A stretch of DNA of 64,000 nt, taken from Simmondsia chinensis. Lineage: Eukaryota > Streptophyta > Magnoliopsida > Caryophyllales > Simmondsiaceae. Each line of letters opens with the position of its first letter. The first letter of the stretch is position 1. Position numbers and translations under genes: made by a program. A model generated the notes under the pieces. It did no database searches. It was not told the DNA's origin and saw only the letters and a list, made by a program, of their open reading frames with translations. The stretch covers positions 21,016,005 through 21,080,004 of the forward strand of contig JAGTTD010000010.1 in NCBI GenBank assembly GCA_018398585.1. The letters run 5' to 3'. Of this stretch, positions 43,279 to 53,408 are shown piece after piece.

Positions 43279-44331
43279 ATTTGTAATGGACAACAAAATT
43301 CGATCTGGACAACTCGGCTTGCAGAAATGCAGGTTCGAAAATTGCAGAAATGTAAAACTTGTTTTGCAATTCATCAACAATCGATTGCTTAATGAAGTTG
43401 TACTCCTTTGGTCGCACAAACAATCCCCTGCTATTGGTTCCGCAATCGTCACTGATCACGAATCTTAATATGCAGAGTTGAGAACCAAACCCTAACTGCG
43501 ACGATCTCTTACATAGAAGCTATTGTGAATAATTCAGACTAAGAATATGAAATTGGTTCAATTTTTTGCCTGTAATGATGATTTTAACATACGATACACA
43601 ACAATCTTCAAGAATAATAGCGGAATTCAACACCTTCGATGCTAAGTTCGTTGTCAGAACTTCGCCTTCTTTGTCAGAATTTCACCTAAGCGAATCTCGA
43701 CTCGATTTCACACAGATTCTGACGAATTCTCACCACTTATATGCTTATTAACACAATTTCATCACAATCCAACAATAAAATGCAGATTTGAATCGAATAT
43801 GAACTTGTAGTTCAAAAAACAGTTACCTCCGCCACAATTTCTGAATTGTAGAACCTGTAATCACCTCAATTCAGCTTGTTTCGGATCTCTTGATGATGAT
43901 CAAGTGTAATGTGGATCAATTTGCATCACTTTAACTTCTTCTGAGCTGATTCAGGCGACGATTGACTTAGCTCAGCACAAAACTTCAGCAACTGTTATTT
44001 TACTTTAGCACCAAAACTCAGCAGCTAATGTCAGATCGATCCAACTTCATTAAATCTGAATCAGCTTGGATGTTGAGTGTACTCAACAAGTACTGATCAA
44101 TTAACCTTTGTTCAATGTAATTCACTCAATTATAATCCCAACCGAAAGCACAATCCCAGGTCTGCAGGTCACCAAATGCAGTAACCGCCAACCTCCAAAA
44201 TTCAAAAATTCAGAATTGAATTATCTGAACTGAATCTGTATCGCACTGTTTTTATTGATTAATTGCAATGCAATCAATTAATTTTTGTAATTTTTTTTCC
44301 AGATATGAGCTTGATTCGGAAGCCAAATCAA

Positions 44332-44346
44332 GGCTCTGATACCAAT
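44332..44346 (-). other. N4 primer binding site (tRNA-iMet type)
   Basis: + strand GGCTCTGATACCAAT, minus strand TGGTATCAGAGCC, directly beside the 5' LTR (44347). Perfect match to the iMet-type site. Confidence 0.93.
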
Positions 44347-44919
44347 TGTTAAGGTTTCGAAGATTTCTCTTGAGCCTTAACCTTGGTTGGGATAGAGAGG
44401 GTATGAGATGAGAAAGAAAATAGAGATTTAGATGAGAAAGAAGGGAAAAGAGATGAGAGAATAGAGAAAGTAACCAAATGAGATCAATTCATTATCAAAG
44501 TTATGGATTACATGCTAATGTCCCTTATTTATACTACTTACATAGTATGAGCCTAATACATTGAATCTAACCACACAAGGACTAAGCCACTTAGGAATTA
44601 TCTAGAATTATCTAGAACTAAGCTTAAATAACAATTAAACCACATTTCGGCCCCTCGACAATTCTAACAGCCCAACCGAGCTAACACGCCCAACTTACTG
44701 CAGGATTATTAATGCAGATAGAACTAACAGATTATTTCAGCAACCTAACAGCAACAACAGCACAGCACATGCAGCAGCCAGTAGCACCAGAACCCCAGTA
44801 GCATCAGCAGCTAACAACACACCAGCAGCAGCAACATTTCAGCAGCATATCAACCATTCAGCAGCAGTACAATATCTCAGCCTCCATGAGTTCACACCTC
44901 AGATTCTCGGGTCATAACA
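44347..44919 (-). repeat. N4 5' LTR
   Basis: 573 bp, + strand TGTTAAGGTTTCG to GGGTCATAACA; minus-strand TATA box at 44526-44533. On the minus strand its pyrimidine-rich R-U5 (TTCCCTTCTTTCTCATC) resembles those of G1 and G2. Confidence 0.95.
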
Positions 44920-44923
44920 CAAT

Positions 44924-45322
44924 TGTTAACTATCAAACCTAGATTGATAGCTAACCTTGTGAAAGAGATTGATAAGGTGAGAAGAGAATTGAAAGGGGAT
45001 GAGAAATTAGAGAAATAGTTGAGAATTAGAGAGAGATTATCCAAAAGGAAATCAGAATTTTATTGATTGAATGAAGAATTTACATGATTTGAGCTTATTT
45101 ATACTTGATCTAATACATTGAACCAAGACACCAAGCTAAAACCGAACTAACCAATTCTAGCGCCAAAACTTACTTAGCCACCACATTTGACTCGATTGAC
45201 CCTTGACCGACTTTGGCACCCAAAATAGCCTGCAAACTATCCAAATACAACACCAATTCAATTTAAAAACATTACAAGCAATTCAAGACCAAATACAACC
45301 AAAAACCAAAGGGATCATATCA
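44924..45322 (-). repeat. G3 5' LTR
   Basis: 399 bp, colinear with 34523-34920, ending CATATCA. Minus-strand TATA box at 45096-45103. It is separated from the G3 primer site by N4. Confidence 0.93.
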
Positions 45323-45327
45323 CAAAC

Positions 45328-45590
45328 GAACGGACCAACCAGGACGTTAGATGGCGATCCGCGTGCATGCGCGCGGGCTAATCAGGGCCCGCCATGTGGC
45401 ACACGGTGTGGGCCCAAAATCATGCTACTTCTAATGCAATTGATATGCTGCAGTTTAATTTTAGTTTCAAATAATATGCTGCATTTTGTTAGTTATATTT
45501 GCGCATACCAGATCAAATTTTTTGTATTTTTCACTTTGGTAGCCTACTATAAATAGAGGTACCCATTTCAAAAGTTTGGTATAAGTTTAA
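45328..45590 (+). repeat. C2 3' LTR, second part
   Basis: Matches about 16795-17060 of the 5' LTR (GGCCCAAAATC, CTACTTCTAATG, TGGTATAAGTTTAA). It lies between G3 and a solo LTR. Confidence 0.88.
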
Positions 45591-46993
45591 TGATACGTCC
45601 AATTTAGTATATAATTATTCATATCATTTAGGTTCATTTTCTAAACATTTTACATTCAATTTTTATCACTTTTGCTCTTTTTCACTCCTATTGTTGTTTT
45701 CTTGCCCAAAAGAAAAAAAAAAAAAAAAAAACTGATATTATGCTAAATCTTGATAGATTTTATCATCAATATTAACAAATGGAAGCAAGATACAACAAAC
45801 AAAAACCAAAAATGGGAAAAATACACCAAAATCCAATGGCTAAAGCCAAAGGAAGGATGAACCAATTGAACTTGTATCAAAAGCTAAATTTGGGCGGCAC
45901 TATGAACATATTAAAAACAAAGAGGAATTAAACACATAAAAATTCATACAAGTTGCTTCCAGAGGCAAGCTTTGGACGGTTGCAAGTAAGAAAAAATGAA
46001 AAAAAACAAAAATGAAATAGAGCTAGCAAGTTGAAATTTTGGGCAGCAATATGAAGCAATAGGAATGAACTTCAAGTATTTTTATATTTTTAATTTGGTC
46101 ATGTAAAACACTATAAATAGGGATGGGAAGGATGAAGAAAGATCATCAAATTCAAAAGAAAAATCCTCAGAAGTCGCGGTTTAGCAAAGAAAGAAGAAAA
46201 AGAAGAGAGCTTTGGTTTGTAATTTCATTTTTTAAAGTTCTTTTCTATCCTTTTCTTCTCTAAGTTCATGAATTTTGTCTTAGTTTTGCTTTATATTATG
46301 TCTACCATAAACTAATTTTGTTTTTCCAAGGCTATGATATAGCCTAAGTTGTAATATTACGCTCCTTCTAATTTGACATATTCAAAGTTTGTTTATTGTG
46401 TTGTTTAAGTGTTTATCATTATTCTTCATGAGTTTTGGATGCTTGATCACATGATTGATAATGAGTCTAAGAGGAGATTTACGATGATTGCTAAAGTGAT
46501 AAACACCACAAATTGAGCAAATGCTAGAGATAGATTAATGCGATTTGTGTGGTCTTAAATGAAAACCATGGATCTTCAAAACTCTTTTCTTATTTAAATT
46601 CATGCAAGAGATTGATGAGTTAATATATAAAAGAGTATGCTAATTGTTGCTTGAGAGAGAATATTTAGTAAATTAGGGTTTTCGACCATCAACATGTAAT
46701 AACAACTTGAATGCCGAAAATAGAAACGAGTATTGATGCAACTAGGTGAAATCGGATGCCTTGGACCTTATTTAAATTAGAAAAACTTACAAAAATTCAG
46801 TAACCTAATTTAGTTCTTTTCATTTTTTTTTGTTACATATTCAAAATTTTAATTTTCGATCTTTCAAATAGTGCTAAAGTTACTAATTTCGGTACTCACT
46901 CAATAATCAATCCTCATGGGAATGATACTCTACTCACTTTGTATTACTTGATATGACTTAGTGCACTTGCTAAGAAAAAAACACCAAGCATCA
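45591..46993 (+). repeat. Solo LTR, family S, copy 1
   Basis: 1.4 kb, TGATACG to AGCATCA, with perfect target duplication TTTAA (45586-45590 and 46994-46998). TATA box TATAAATA at 46112-46119. An A-run of about 20 lies at 45712-45731. No internal sequence of the parent element is present, so it arose by LTR-LTR recombination or is a bare LTR. Related to 51373-52809 and 53409-54746. Confidence 0.93.
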
Positions 46994-46998
46994 TTTAA

Positions 46999-47454
46999 AA
47001 TTAAGGATTTTAGAAAGTGTTAACTTTCGGGGACCCGAATTAAAGAGAAAAATTTTTGTTGAAATTTTTCTTTCTTTAGTTTAATATTTTTCAGAGTCCA
47101 CTCTCCGGGCGGTTTCAAGTCGTTGCGTAGAAGGCCATTAGGTTCTTTTTTCTTGGCTTTTGAAGAGTTTTATTATTCTTTTGACTTTCTTTCTTCGGAG
47201 CAATTCCATGCATGTTTTTCTTTCCTTATCTTTTAAGTTTTCTCTTTTCAATTTATTTACAGTATTCTTATTATGCTAGTTATCGTTCATGTTATTGTCA
47301 TGAATATATTAGAGTAGAGGTCTGTAGATTTAAATTAGTAATTTAAATCTGTGGATTTAAAATTGGGAGTTTTAAATCGAACTTAGGTTAATTAGAACTT
47401 TTTAAACCCTTTCGCTTCGTAAGTTAGGGAAAACTTTTGAAATTCGTCCCAACA
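46999..47454 (+). repeat. C2 3' LTR, last part
   Basis: Matches 17065-17229 and 28835-29097 (GAAAGTGTTGACTTTC/GAAAGTGTTAACTTTC; end GAAATTCGTCCCAACA). The Tat gag resumes at once after it. Confidence 0.9.
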
Positions 47455-49790
47455 ACAAGATCCCTGAGCTTACCCTTTTGTCAAGGGAAGGGATGGTTTC
47501 TACTCTCGTAACACTTGGCGAGATTTAATTGCCAATATAGGGAAGCAACATACAACCCATATCTAATGTTAAGGTTGCTCCCTAGCTCGTTGACTGGAAC
47601 CGCTTTCCAGTGGTATATCAGTCTTCCTCCTAATTCTATCTACTATTGGGACGATATGGCCAGACAATTCTAAGCTCAATTCCCAAGAGTGGGGTTTGGA
47701 ACTTCCATGTCAGACTTGGCTCAAATGAGACAAAAGCCAAGAGTACATTAACCGGTTCAAACGAGCCAGGTTAAAGTGCACCATTGAAATTCCTGAAGTT
47801 GAGTTTGCCAAGCTGGCCCTTAACGGCTTGGATATCTAATTTTAGGAAGAAGTTTGAAGGCTCTAATTTTACACCGCTTCTTCAGCTGGTAGAATGTGCC
47901 GCTAGATATGAAGCAGTCCTAAAGAAAGAAAGCCTCAAGAAAAATAGTACACAACCTGATAGAGGAGGAAGACGAACCTCCTTATGGGATTGACATGGCT
48001 GAATATGTCAAAGGCCCTCCTATGGTTTGCAATCTTATAATCAAGAAGGATGTTAAAGGCAGGAAGTCTTATTAGTCCCAAGACTTGAGGAAATATTCCT
48101 TTGACCTTTCTAGAGCCGATACAATATTCTACTGGCTCGAGGCAAATAATAAACTTAAGATCTGGGGTAAACATAAAAAAATTGGATCACAATACAATTC
48201 AGGGGAAGGTACACTATAAATGTCACGATTCGCAGTCTCACTCAATGAAGAACTGCATAATCTATAGGAATGCGGTTAAGGATGCCATCCAAGCAAGAGA
48301 GTTAATTTTCCTGCAAGAAGGACAGAGGGTTGTCGATAAGGACCCTTTCTCTAGTCCTGCTGAAGTCAATACAATTATGATAGCAAATCCTTGTCGCCAG
48401 CACAATGGCCAAACTAATGGCAAGTTTTATTGCAGAATGGACATAGACACAGTGGAATTGGCTATTGCCAACGCCTTGTTTGACAGGTTAATTAAGTCTA
48501 GAACCTTGAGGTTCCCCCAAACCACCATGAAATTACCAGAGGATCATTGTAGGTGGCATATTTTGGCTAAGCACTCTACATGTGTTTGTGAAACATTTAG
48601 GGGGTCCTTAAAAAAGCAATTACTGGAAGGTGTTATACTCCTTTCTAAAGAAGAAGTGGCCATAGCAATTCTCACTGATGACCACTGGCAGACAGTCTTT
48701 GCTCTAAGAAACAGGCATCCAGGAAGCTCCTATGCCTCACTCATGACCTTTGTGGGGGCTGTGGGCACAAGTTGGTATTCGAGATGAGGAAGCTAAACCT
48801 TTTTCGATTGGAAAGAAGGAGGCCCTCTATGAAAACCTCATCTTTAGGATACTCAACAAGGTATATGCTGAAAAATTAGATTGTTATGAGGATAGGGTAG
48901 CCTAAGATGAATCCCAAATATACCTTACTGGATGTGGACACCAGCTTGGAACCACAGCAGGAAGGGTACTAGCCTTTAGGCATCAGGTTCCGTAATGTGT
49001 GGAAGAGGAATAACCTCAGCCAAAAGGTAGTTGGACTTTCCAACCTTACATGAACCCAGAAAAGAAGACAGCTGCAGAAAAGGCAGCATAAAGAAGTATG
49101 GTGCTTAAATCTTACCTGACCAAGCTCTCTCAAGAAGAAGTCGAGGGCCGTAAAGGCAAGAAAGTAGAGCACATGGATCTTGATGATCCAGCCATTGAGT
49201 CTAGGCCCGTCAATGCAGACAAGTGGCCAGCTCGTAAAAAGTTGGAAAGATGGGCTAGTCATTCATCCTCAGAAGGGCAGGAATCTTAGTGGGACCACCT
49301 TGCCAAGGGCTCCCTAATTCAAAAGAACAACGAAGATGACGAGGATTATTCTCTTCTCAGCATCAACTTAATGGAACCCTTCGGTCGTGTTAACCCAATG
49401 TGGTCTAACATCAAGAATGATTTCCATGAAGGAGATTTCCCTTAGCCAATGGAGGAGTCTTGAACTTTAGATGTTGAATGAAAAAACCAACCTCAAAGGC
49501 AGGACATACAGTCTATTAGCAATCCTCAAAAACTTGGACAAGACCCACCCATGGTAACAACCCTGAGAAGCAGTTGGACCAAGGAATCAAGATTCAATTG
49601 GGGACGCTGCTTGAGAAGGTTAATGTCAGAACTACCTTTCTTCTTCTTCTAGAATTCTTGGTAGCTAATGACCAATAGGGCCTCGATGGTGATGTGATAA
49701 TATCAGATGAGGAGCCACAAGTGGAGCTCTTGGTAGAAGTAGCAGCCACCAAAGGTACACTTGATCCCTTGTCTTTTAAATTAATGCTAC
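47455..49790 (+). pseudogene. Tat-like gag, core and C-terminal part
   Basis: The frame resumes with KIPELTLLSREG, then SLTGTAFQWYISLPPNSIYY, WDDMARQF, LAQMRQKP and FKRARLKC (47475-47790), which is the gag core. Further on, frame 48101-48787 contains a knuckle-like CHDSQSHSMKNC followed by RNAVKDAIQARELIFLQEG, and a second similar motif (HCRWHILAKHSTCVCETF, about 48545-48600). From 48790 to 49790 only short open pieces of the gag-protease linker are seen. Many stops. Confidence 0.82.
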
Positions 49791-49800
49791 AACACCTAAA

Positions 49801-50420
49801 TTGCCTAATGACCAACCTAACATAATCAGTATGATGTTTGATGGACCTAACACCACCATTAAACACATCAAGCCCTTATATATCAAAGCCAAATTTGATG
49901 GCATTTTGGTAAATAGGGTCCTAATGGATAGTGGCGCGGCCATCAACGTACTGCCTTCATATATGTTAGGGGTTATTGGTAAGTCTCAAAAGGACTTGAT
50001 AACTTCAGATGTGGCCATTTGCGGCTTCTCCGAAGCCACCTCCAAGTTTGAAGGAGTCATCCCAATTGATTGGACAGTTGGCGGCTTAAGCAAACTGACA
50101 GGTTTCTTTGTAATGGAGAATACCTTGAGCTATAATGCTTTTCTTGGTAGCGATTGGGTACATGAAAATTAATGCATTCCATCTTCATTACACCAGTTAT
50201 TGATCTTCTGGAACCATGACAAATACGAAGTTGTTGTGGCAGATGACAGGCCATTCATGGCTTACTCTAACTATGTTGAGGCAAAATTCTACGATGATGA
50301 TGTAGGACCTTTGAATGTCAAAAGGGCCACTCCGCATCACGCCCAACAATAAGAAACCATAGCCATCCTTGACAGCCCACTAATAGAAGCTGAGGTTGGT
50401 CAAGTGGAGCTCGAGTCTGA
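49801..50420 (+). pseudogene. Tat-like aspartic protease
   Basis: The frame 49801-50172 reads MMFDGPNTTIKHIKPLYI, then the active site VLMDSGAAINVLPSYML with D-S-G intact, ending NAFLGSDWVHEN. It continues in pieces (DRPFMAYSNYVEAKFYDDD) to about 50300. This is the Tat/Ogre-type protease; it cleaves the Gag-Pol polyprotein. Confidence 0.88.
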
Positions 50421-50619
50421 AGACTAACTTCTGGGGATACATGAGCGCCCTTTTTAAAGAAGGGGACTACCAAAATGCTCCAAAATTTCCATGCGGAGGC
50501 ACCGAGACCTCCCAATAATGGAACAAAAGGCCATTTTATCAGCACCAGCTAAGCTCGTGGCCTGGCATGCTGAGAATTAGCTGTGGCCTGAGCAGCCATT
50601 TCATGGTTTCCAAGTTTAC

Positions 50620-51372
50620 GCGACATAAGAGAAAGAGTTGGAGCTCTCTGATCTAAGAATAGCACTAATCAAAATGGAGGATCTAAGGGTTGAAGTCCAG
50701 GATCCCCACTAACAGGTTAACTTAGGTTCTATAGATGACCCAAGGCCCACGTATCTGAACGCTTTACTTTCTGAAGAGTAGAGAGTGCAGTGCTTGGCTT
50801 TGCTTCATGAATTCAAGGATTGCTTCACTTGGGACCATCACGAGATGCCTGGTTTGGACAGAAACGTGGTTGAGCATAGGATTCCTATCAAACCAGACTC
50901 AAAGCCTATCATTCAAGGCCAGAGGAGGATGTCCCAAAAAGTAGTTGATTTTGTCAAAGAGGAGATGGAGAGGCTTCTAAAGGCCAAATTCATCAGAATC
51001 GCTAGGAAAACATAAAGTCTTTTCTTCATTGTTGAAGCCTAAATTTGAGAGGAATTTCAAGTGGGAGGAGCCACATCAAACAGCATTTGAGGCCATCAAA
51101 GAATACTTTATTATGACACCAATACTTATTCCATTGAAGCAAGGCAAGCCTTTGAAGATCTATATATCTACTTCTCAGGAATCTATTATTTTTTTTCTTG
51201 TACAAGACAATGAGTAGGGGTTTGAACAAGCTATGTTCTACCTTAGCCGTTGTTTAAATAGATGGGAAATAAAGTACTCTTCTATTGAAAAGATGTGTCT
51301 ATCTTTGTTCTATGCATCTACCAAATTAAAGCATTATTTCTTGGCATTCACCACATATGTGATTGCCCAAAC
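50620..51372 (+). pseudogene. Tat-like RT remnant fused to RNase H; RT core missing
   Basis: The frame 50785-51015 has ALLHEFKDCFTWDHHEMPGL, VEHRIPIKPDSKP and EEMERLLKAKFIR, the entry to RT. Directly after it (51029 onward) comes KPKFERNFKWEEPHQTAFEA, ISTSQESIIFFLVQD, FYLSRCLNRWEIKYSSIEK and KLKHYFLAFTTYVIAQTDI, which is RNase H. The palm domain with YxDD, normally about 200 residues, is absent. The RNase H is cut at 51372 by a solo LTR and resumes at 52810. Confidence 0.88.
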
Positions 51373-52809
51373 AGATATAGCTAATTTATTATATAATTAT
51401 TCATAATATTTAGGTTCATTTTCTAACCATTTTACATCAAGTTTTGCTCGCTTTTGCTCTTTTTTGCACCTATTGCTATTTCGTTGCAAAACTACTAATT
51501 TTATCCTAATTCTTGTTAGGTTTTATCATCATCATCAACAAGTGAATGCAAGATACACATAAAAAAAAAAAAATTGCAAAAAATGGGCTAAACATACCAA
51601 AAGCACATGGTTTAGCAAGGAAACAACAAGAACTTACACTTGTTGTTACAAATTGCAAAAATGGGCAGCCAAATGAGCAAATCAAGTGCAAGGATGGATT
51701 AAAAAATTCATGAACATGTTTAAATTGATGTGAAGACTAGAGTTTTGGTGGCAAAAGCTAAACAAAGATGAGAAAAATAAGTTAAAATGGCATCTTGTTT
51801 AGAATGAGCGGCAAGGGGAGGCATGCTTAGCAAATGAGGATGAACTTGTGCTATTTTTTATTTCATGACTTCCCATCCTCAAATAATTTAAATAGAGATG
51901 TTGGAAAAGTGTTTTAGATCAATTTATTCAGAAAAAGAACCAAATACAAAGTAGAGAAAGCTTAGGGAAATCATGAGAGAGGAAAGGAGTGAAGGAAGAA
52001 AGTTTGTAATTTTTCATTTTTAAGTTCTTTCTATCCTTTTCTTCTTTAAGTTCATATATTATGTCTTAGTTTTGCTTTATATTATGTATACCATGAACTA
52101 ATTTTGTCTTTCCAAGACTACGATTTAGCCTAAGCTGTAATATACACTTTTTTTAATTCAACGTATTCAAAGTTTGTTTATTGCGCTGTTTGAGTATTTA
52201 TCATTGTTCTTCATGATTTTTATATACTTGATCACCATTCAAAGCCTATAATAATTTATAATAAGTTCAAGAGGAGATTTATGACGAATGCTAAAGTGAT
52301 AAACATCACAAAATGAGCGAATATTCGAGATAGATTAACGCAATTTGTGTGGTCTTAAGTGAAAACCATGGATCTTCAAAACTCTTTTCTTTTTTAAGTT
52401 CATGCAAGAGATTGATGAGTTAATATGTAAAAGAGCATGCTAAATGTTGCTCGTGAGAGAATATCTAGTAAATTAGAGTCTTCGATTATCAACATATAAT
52501 AACAACTTGAATATCGACAATAGAAAGGCATATTGATGCAATTAGGTGAAATTGGATGCTTTGGATCTTATCAAATCATAAAAATCATCTAAAATTAAAA
52601 CACTTTTCATAAAAATTAGTAACCGTTTTTGTTCTTTTTCATATTTGTTTTGTTTCACATCAAAAACTACAAATTCCAGTCTTTTAAATAGTGCTGGAAC
52701 TACTAATTTCAGTACTCATTCAATAACAATCCCCGTGGGATGATACTCTACTCACTTCTATATTACTTGATACGACTTAGTGCGCTTGCTAAGCGAACAC
52801 CAAGCATCA
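51373..52809 (+). repeat. Solo LTR, family S, copy 2
   Basis: 1.44 kb, colinear with copies 1 and 3. The left end is worn (AGATATAGC instead of TGATA), and the target duplication is not clear. It sits inside the RNase H codons of the Tat element: IAQTD on the left, VLKY with LDRPLLRGRLNKW on the right. The TATA position is decayed. Confidence 0.88.
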
Positions 52810-53408
52810 ATGTCCTTAAGTATTAGCTGGATAGGCCTTTATTGAGAGGAAGACTGAACAAGTGGAGCTTAGCTCTACTTCAATTTGAGTTGGTTTATGT
52901 CTCATGAAAGTCAGTAAAGGGACAAGCCCTGGTACACAATTTGGCGGACCTCCCAAATATTCAAATTTGCATGGATAACAAGCTAGAAGAACTCCTGATG
53001 ATACAACTGGTTCCTTGGACATTATTCTTTGACGGATCGAGAACCAACTCTAGTGCTGGGGTAGGAATCGTGACTGAGTCTCCAGAAGGGGTTATCATGA
53101 AATTGGCTGTCACCTTGGTGGGAAAATGCTCTAATAATATGGCTGAATATAAGGCCCTCATAATCGGCTTACAAGCCCTCTTAGACATGCAAGCTCAAGA
53201 TATCCTTGTTAAAGGGGATTCACAACTGGTGATTTACAAAGTAAATGGGGAATTCTAATGTTTGAGTGATACCTCGAACCAATATTTATCAATGGTTCAT
53301 AATCTGTTGAGTAAATTCAATAAGGTTTAGTTCGAACATATCCCTAGATAATGACTTGGCTCAGTTGGCTTGAGGGTACATGTCACCTAGAACCTGGTGT
53401 GAAGAAAC
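52810..53408 (+). pseudogene. Tat-like RNase H end and second (archaeal-type) RNase H
   Basis: VLKY, LDRPLLRGRLNKWSLALLQF and SVKGQALVHNLAD finish the first RNase H. The frame 52941-53258 then encodes a second RNase H fold: WTLFFDGSRTNSSAGVGIV (Asp), NNMAEYKALIIGLQALLD (Glu) and ILVKGDSQLVIYKVNGEF (Asp). Such an additional domain is known from Tat elements. The linker (ENDLAQLA-like) runs to 53408, where the third solo LTR entered. Confidence 0.87.

Larger units (their letters stand above)
39939..44919 (-). mobile_element. N4: non-autonomous LTR retrotransposon with unknown ORF
   Basis: 4981 bp. LTRs 39939-40530 and 44347-44919; perfect target duplication CAATT (39934-39938 and 44920-44924). 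It has an iMet primer site next to the right (5') LTR and a polypurine tract next to the left (3') LTR, so it moved as a retrotransposon. There is no protease, RT, RNase H or integrase. The internal part has a leader of about 1 kb without an ORF (43279-44331) and a long minus-strand frame (43278-40690). The LTRs differ at few places plus one 19-bp indel by eye, so it is the youngest LTR insertion in this stack. Confidence 0.95.
34523..45322 (-). mobile_element. G3: Ty3/gypsy chromovirus in the C2 3' LTR, carrying N4
   Basis: Perfect target duplication CAAAC (34518-34522 and 45323-45327). LTRs at 34523-34920 and 44924-45322; the internal part reads right to left as primer site, gag, protease, RT-RNase H, integrase, chromodomain, polypurine tract. 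N4 entered at the junction of the primer site and the 5' LTR. The 503-codon RT-RNase H frame is unbroken, so G3 is less decayed than G1 and G2. Confidence 0.95.
15537..47454 (+). mobile_element. C2: Ty1/copia element with ~1.9-kb LTRs, inserted in Tat gag
   Basis: The LTRs are each broken by later insertions: the 5' LTR is 15537-17229 plus 28835-29097, and the 3' LTR is 33407-34522, 45328-45590 and 46999-47454. The internal part (29098-33406) holds an iMet-type primer site, a repeat-rich leader, and remnants of gag, protease, integrase, RT and RNase H in copia order. The Tat gag frame resumes with KIPELTLL immediately after 47454. The target duplication is not clean (ACAAG on the right), perhaps because of a small deletion at the left end. 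Confidence 0.88.

Noticed and set aside
39939..44919. N4 as a host gene flanked by two unrelated repeats
   Set aside because: The flanking repeats are direct LTRs with TG-CA ends, primer site, polypurine tract and a target duplication, so the whole is one inserted element.
45712..45731. Poly-A run as the tail of a processed pseudogene or LINE
   Set aside because: It lies within solo LTR copy 1 at a place where the other two copies have shorter A-rich or other sequence, and has no flanking duplication of its own.
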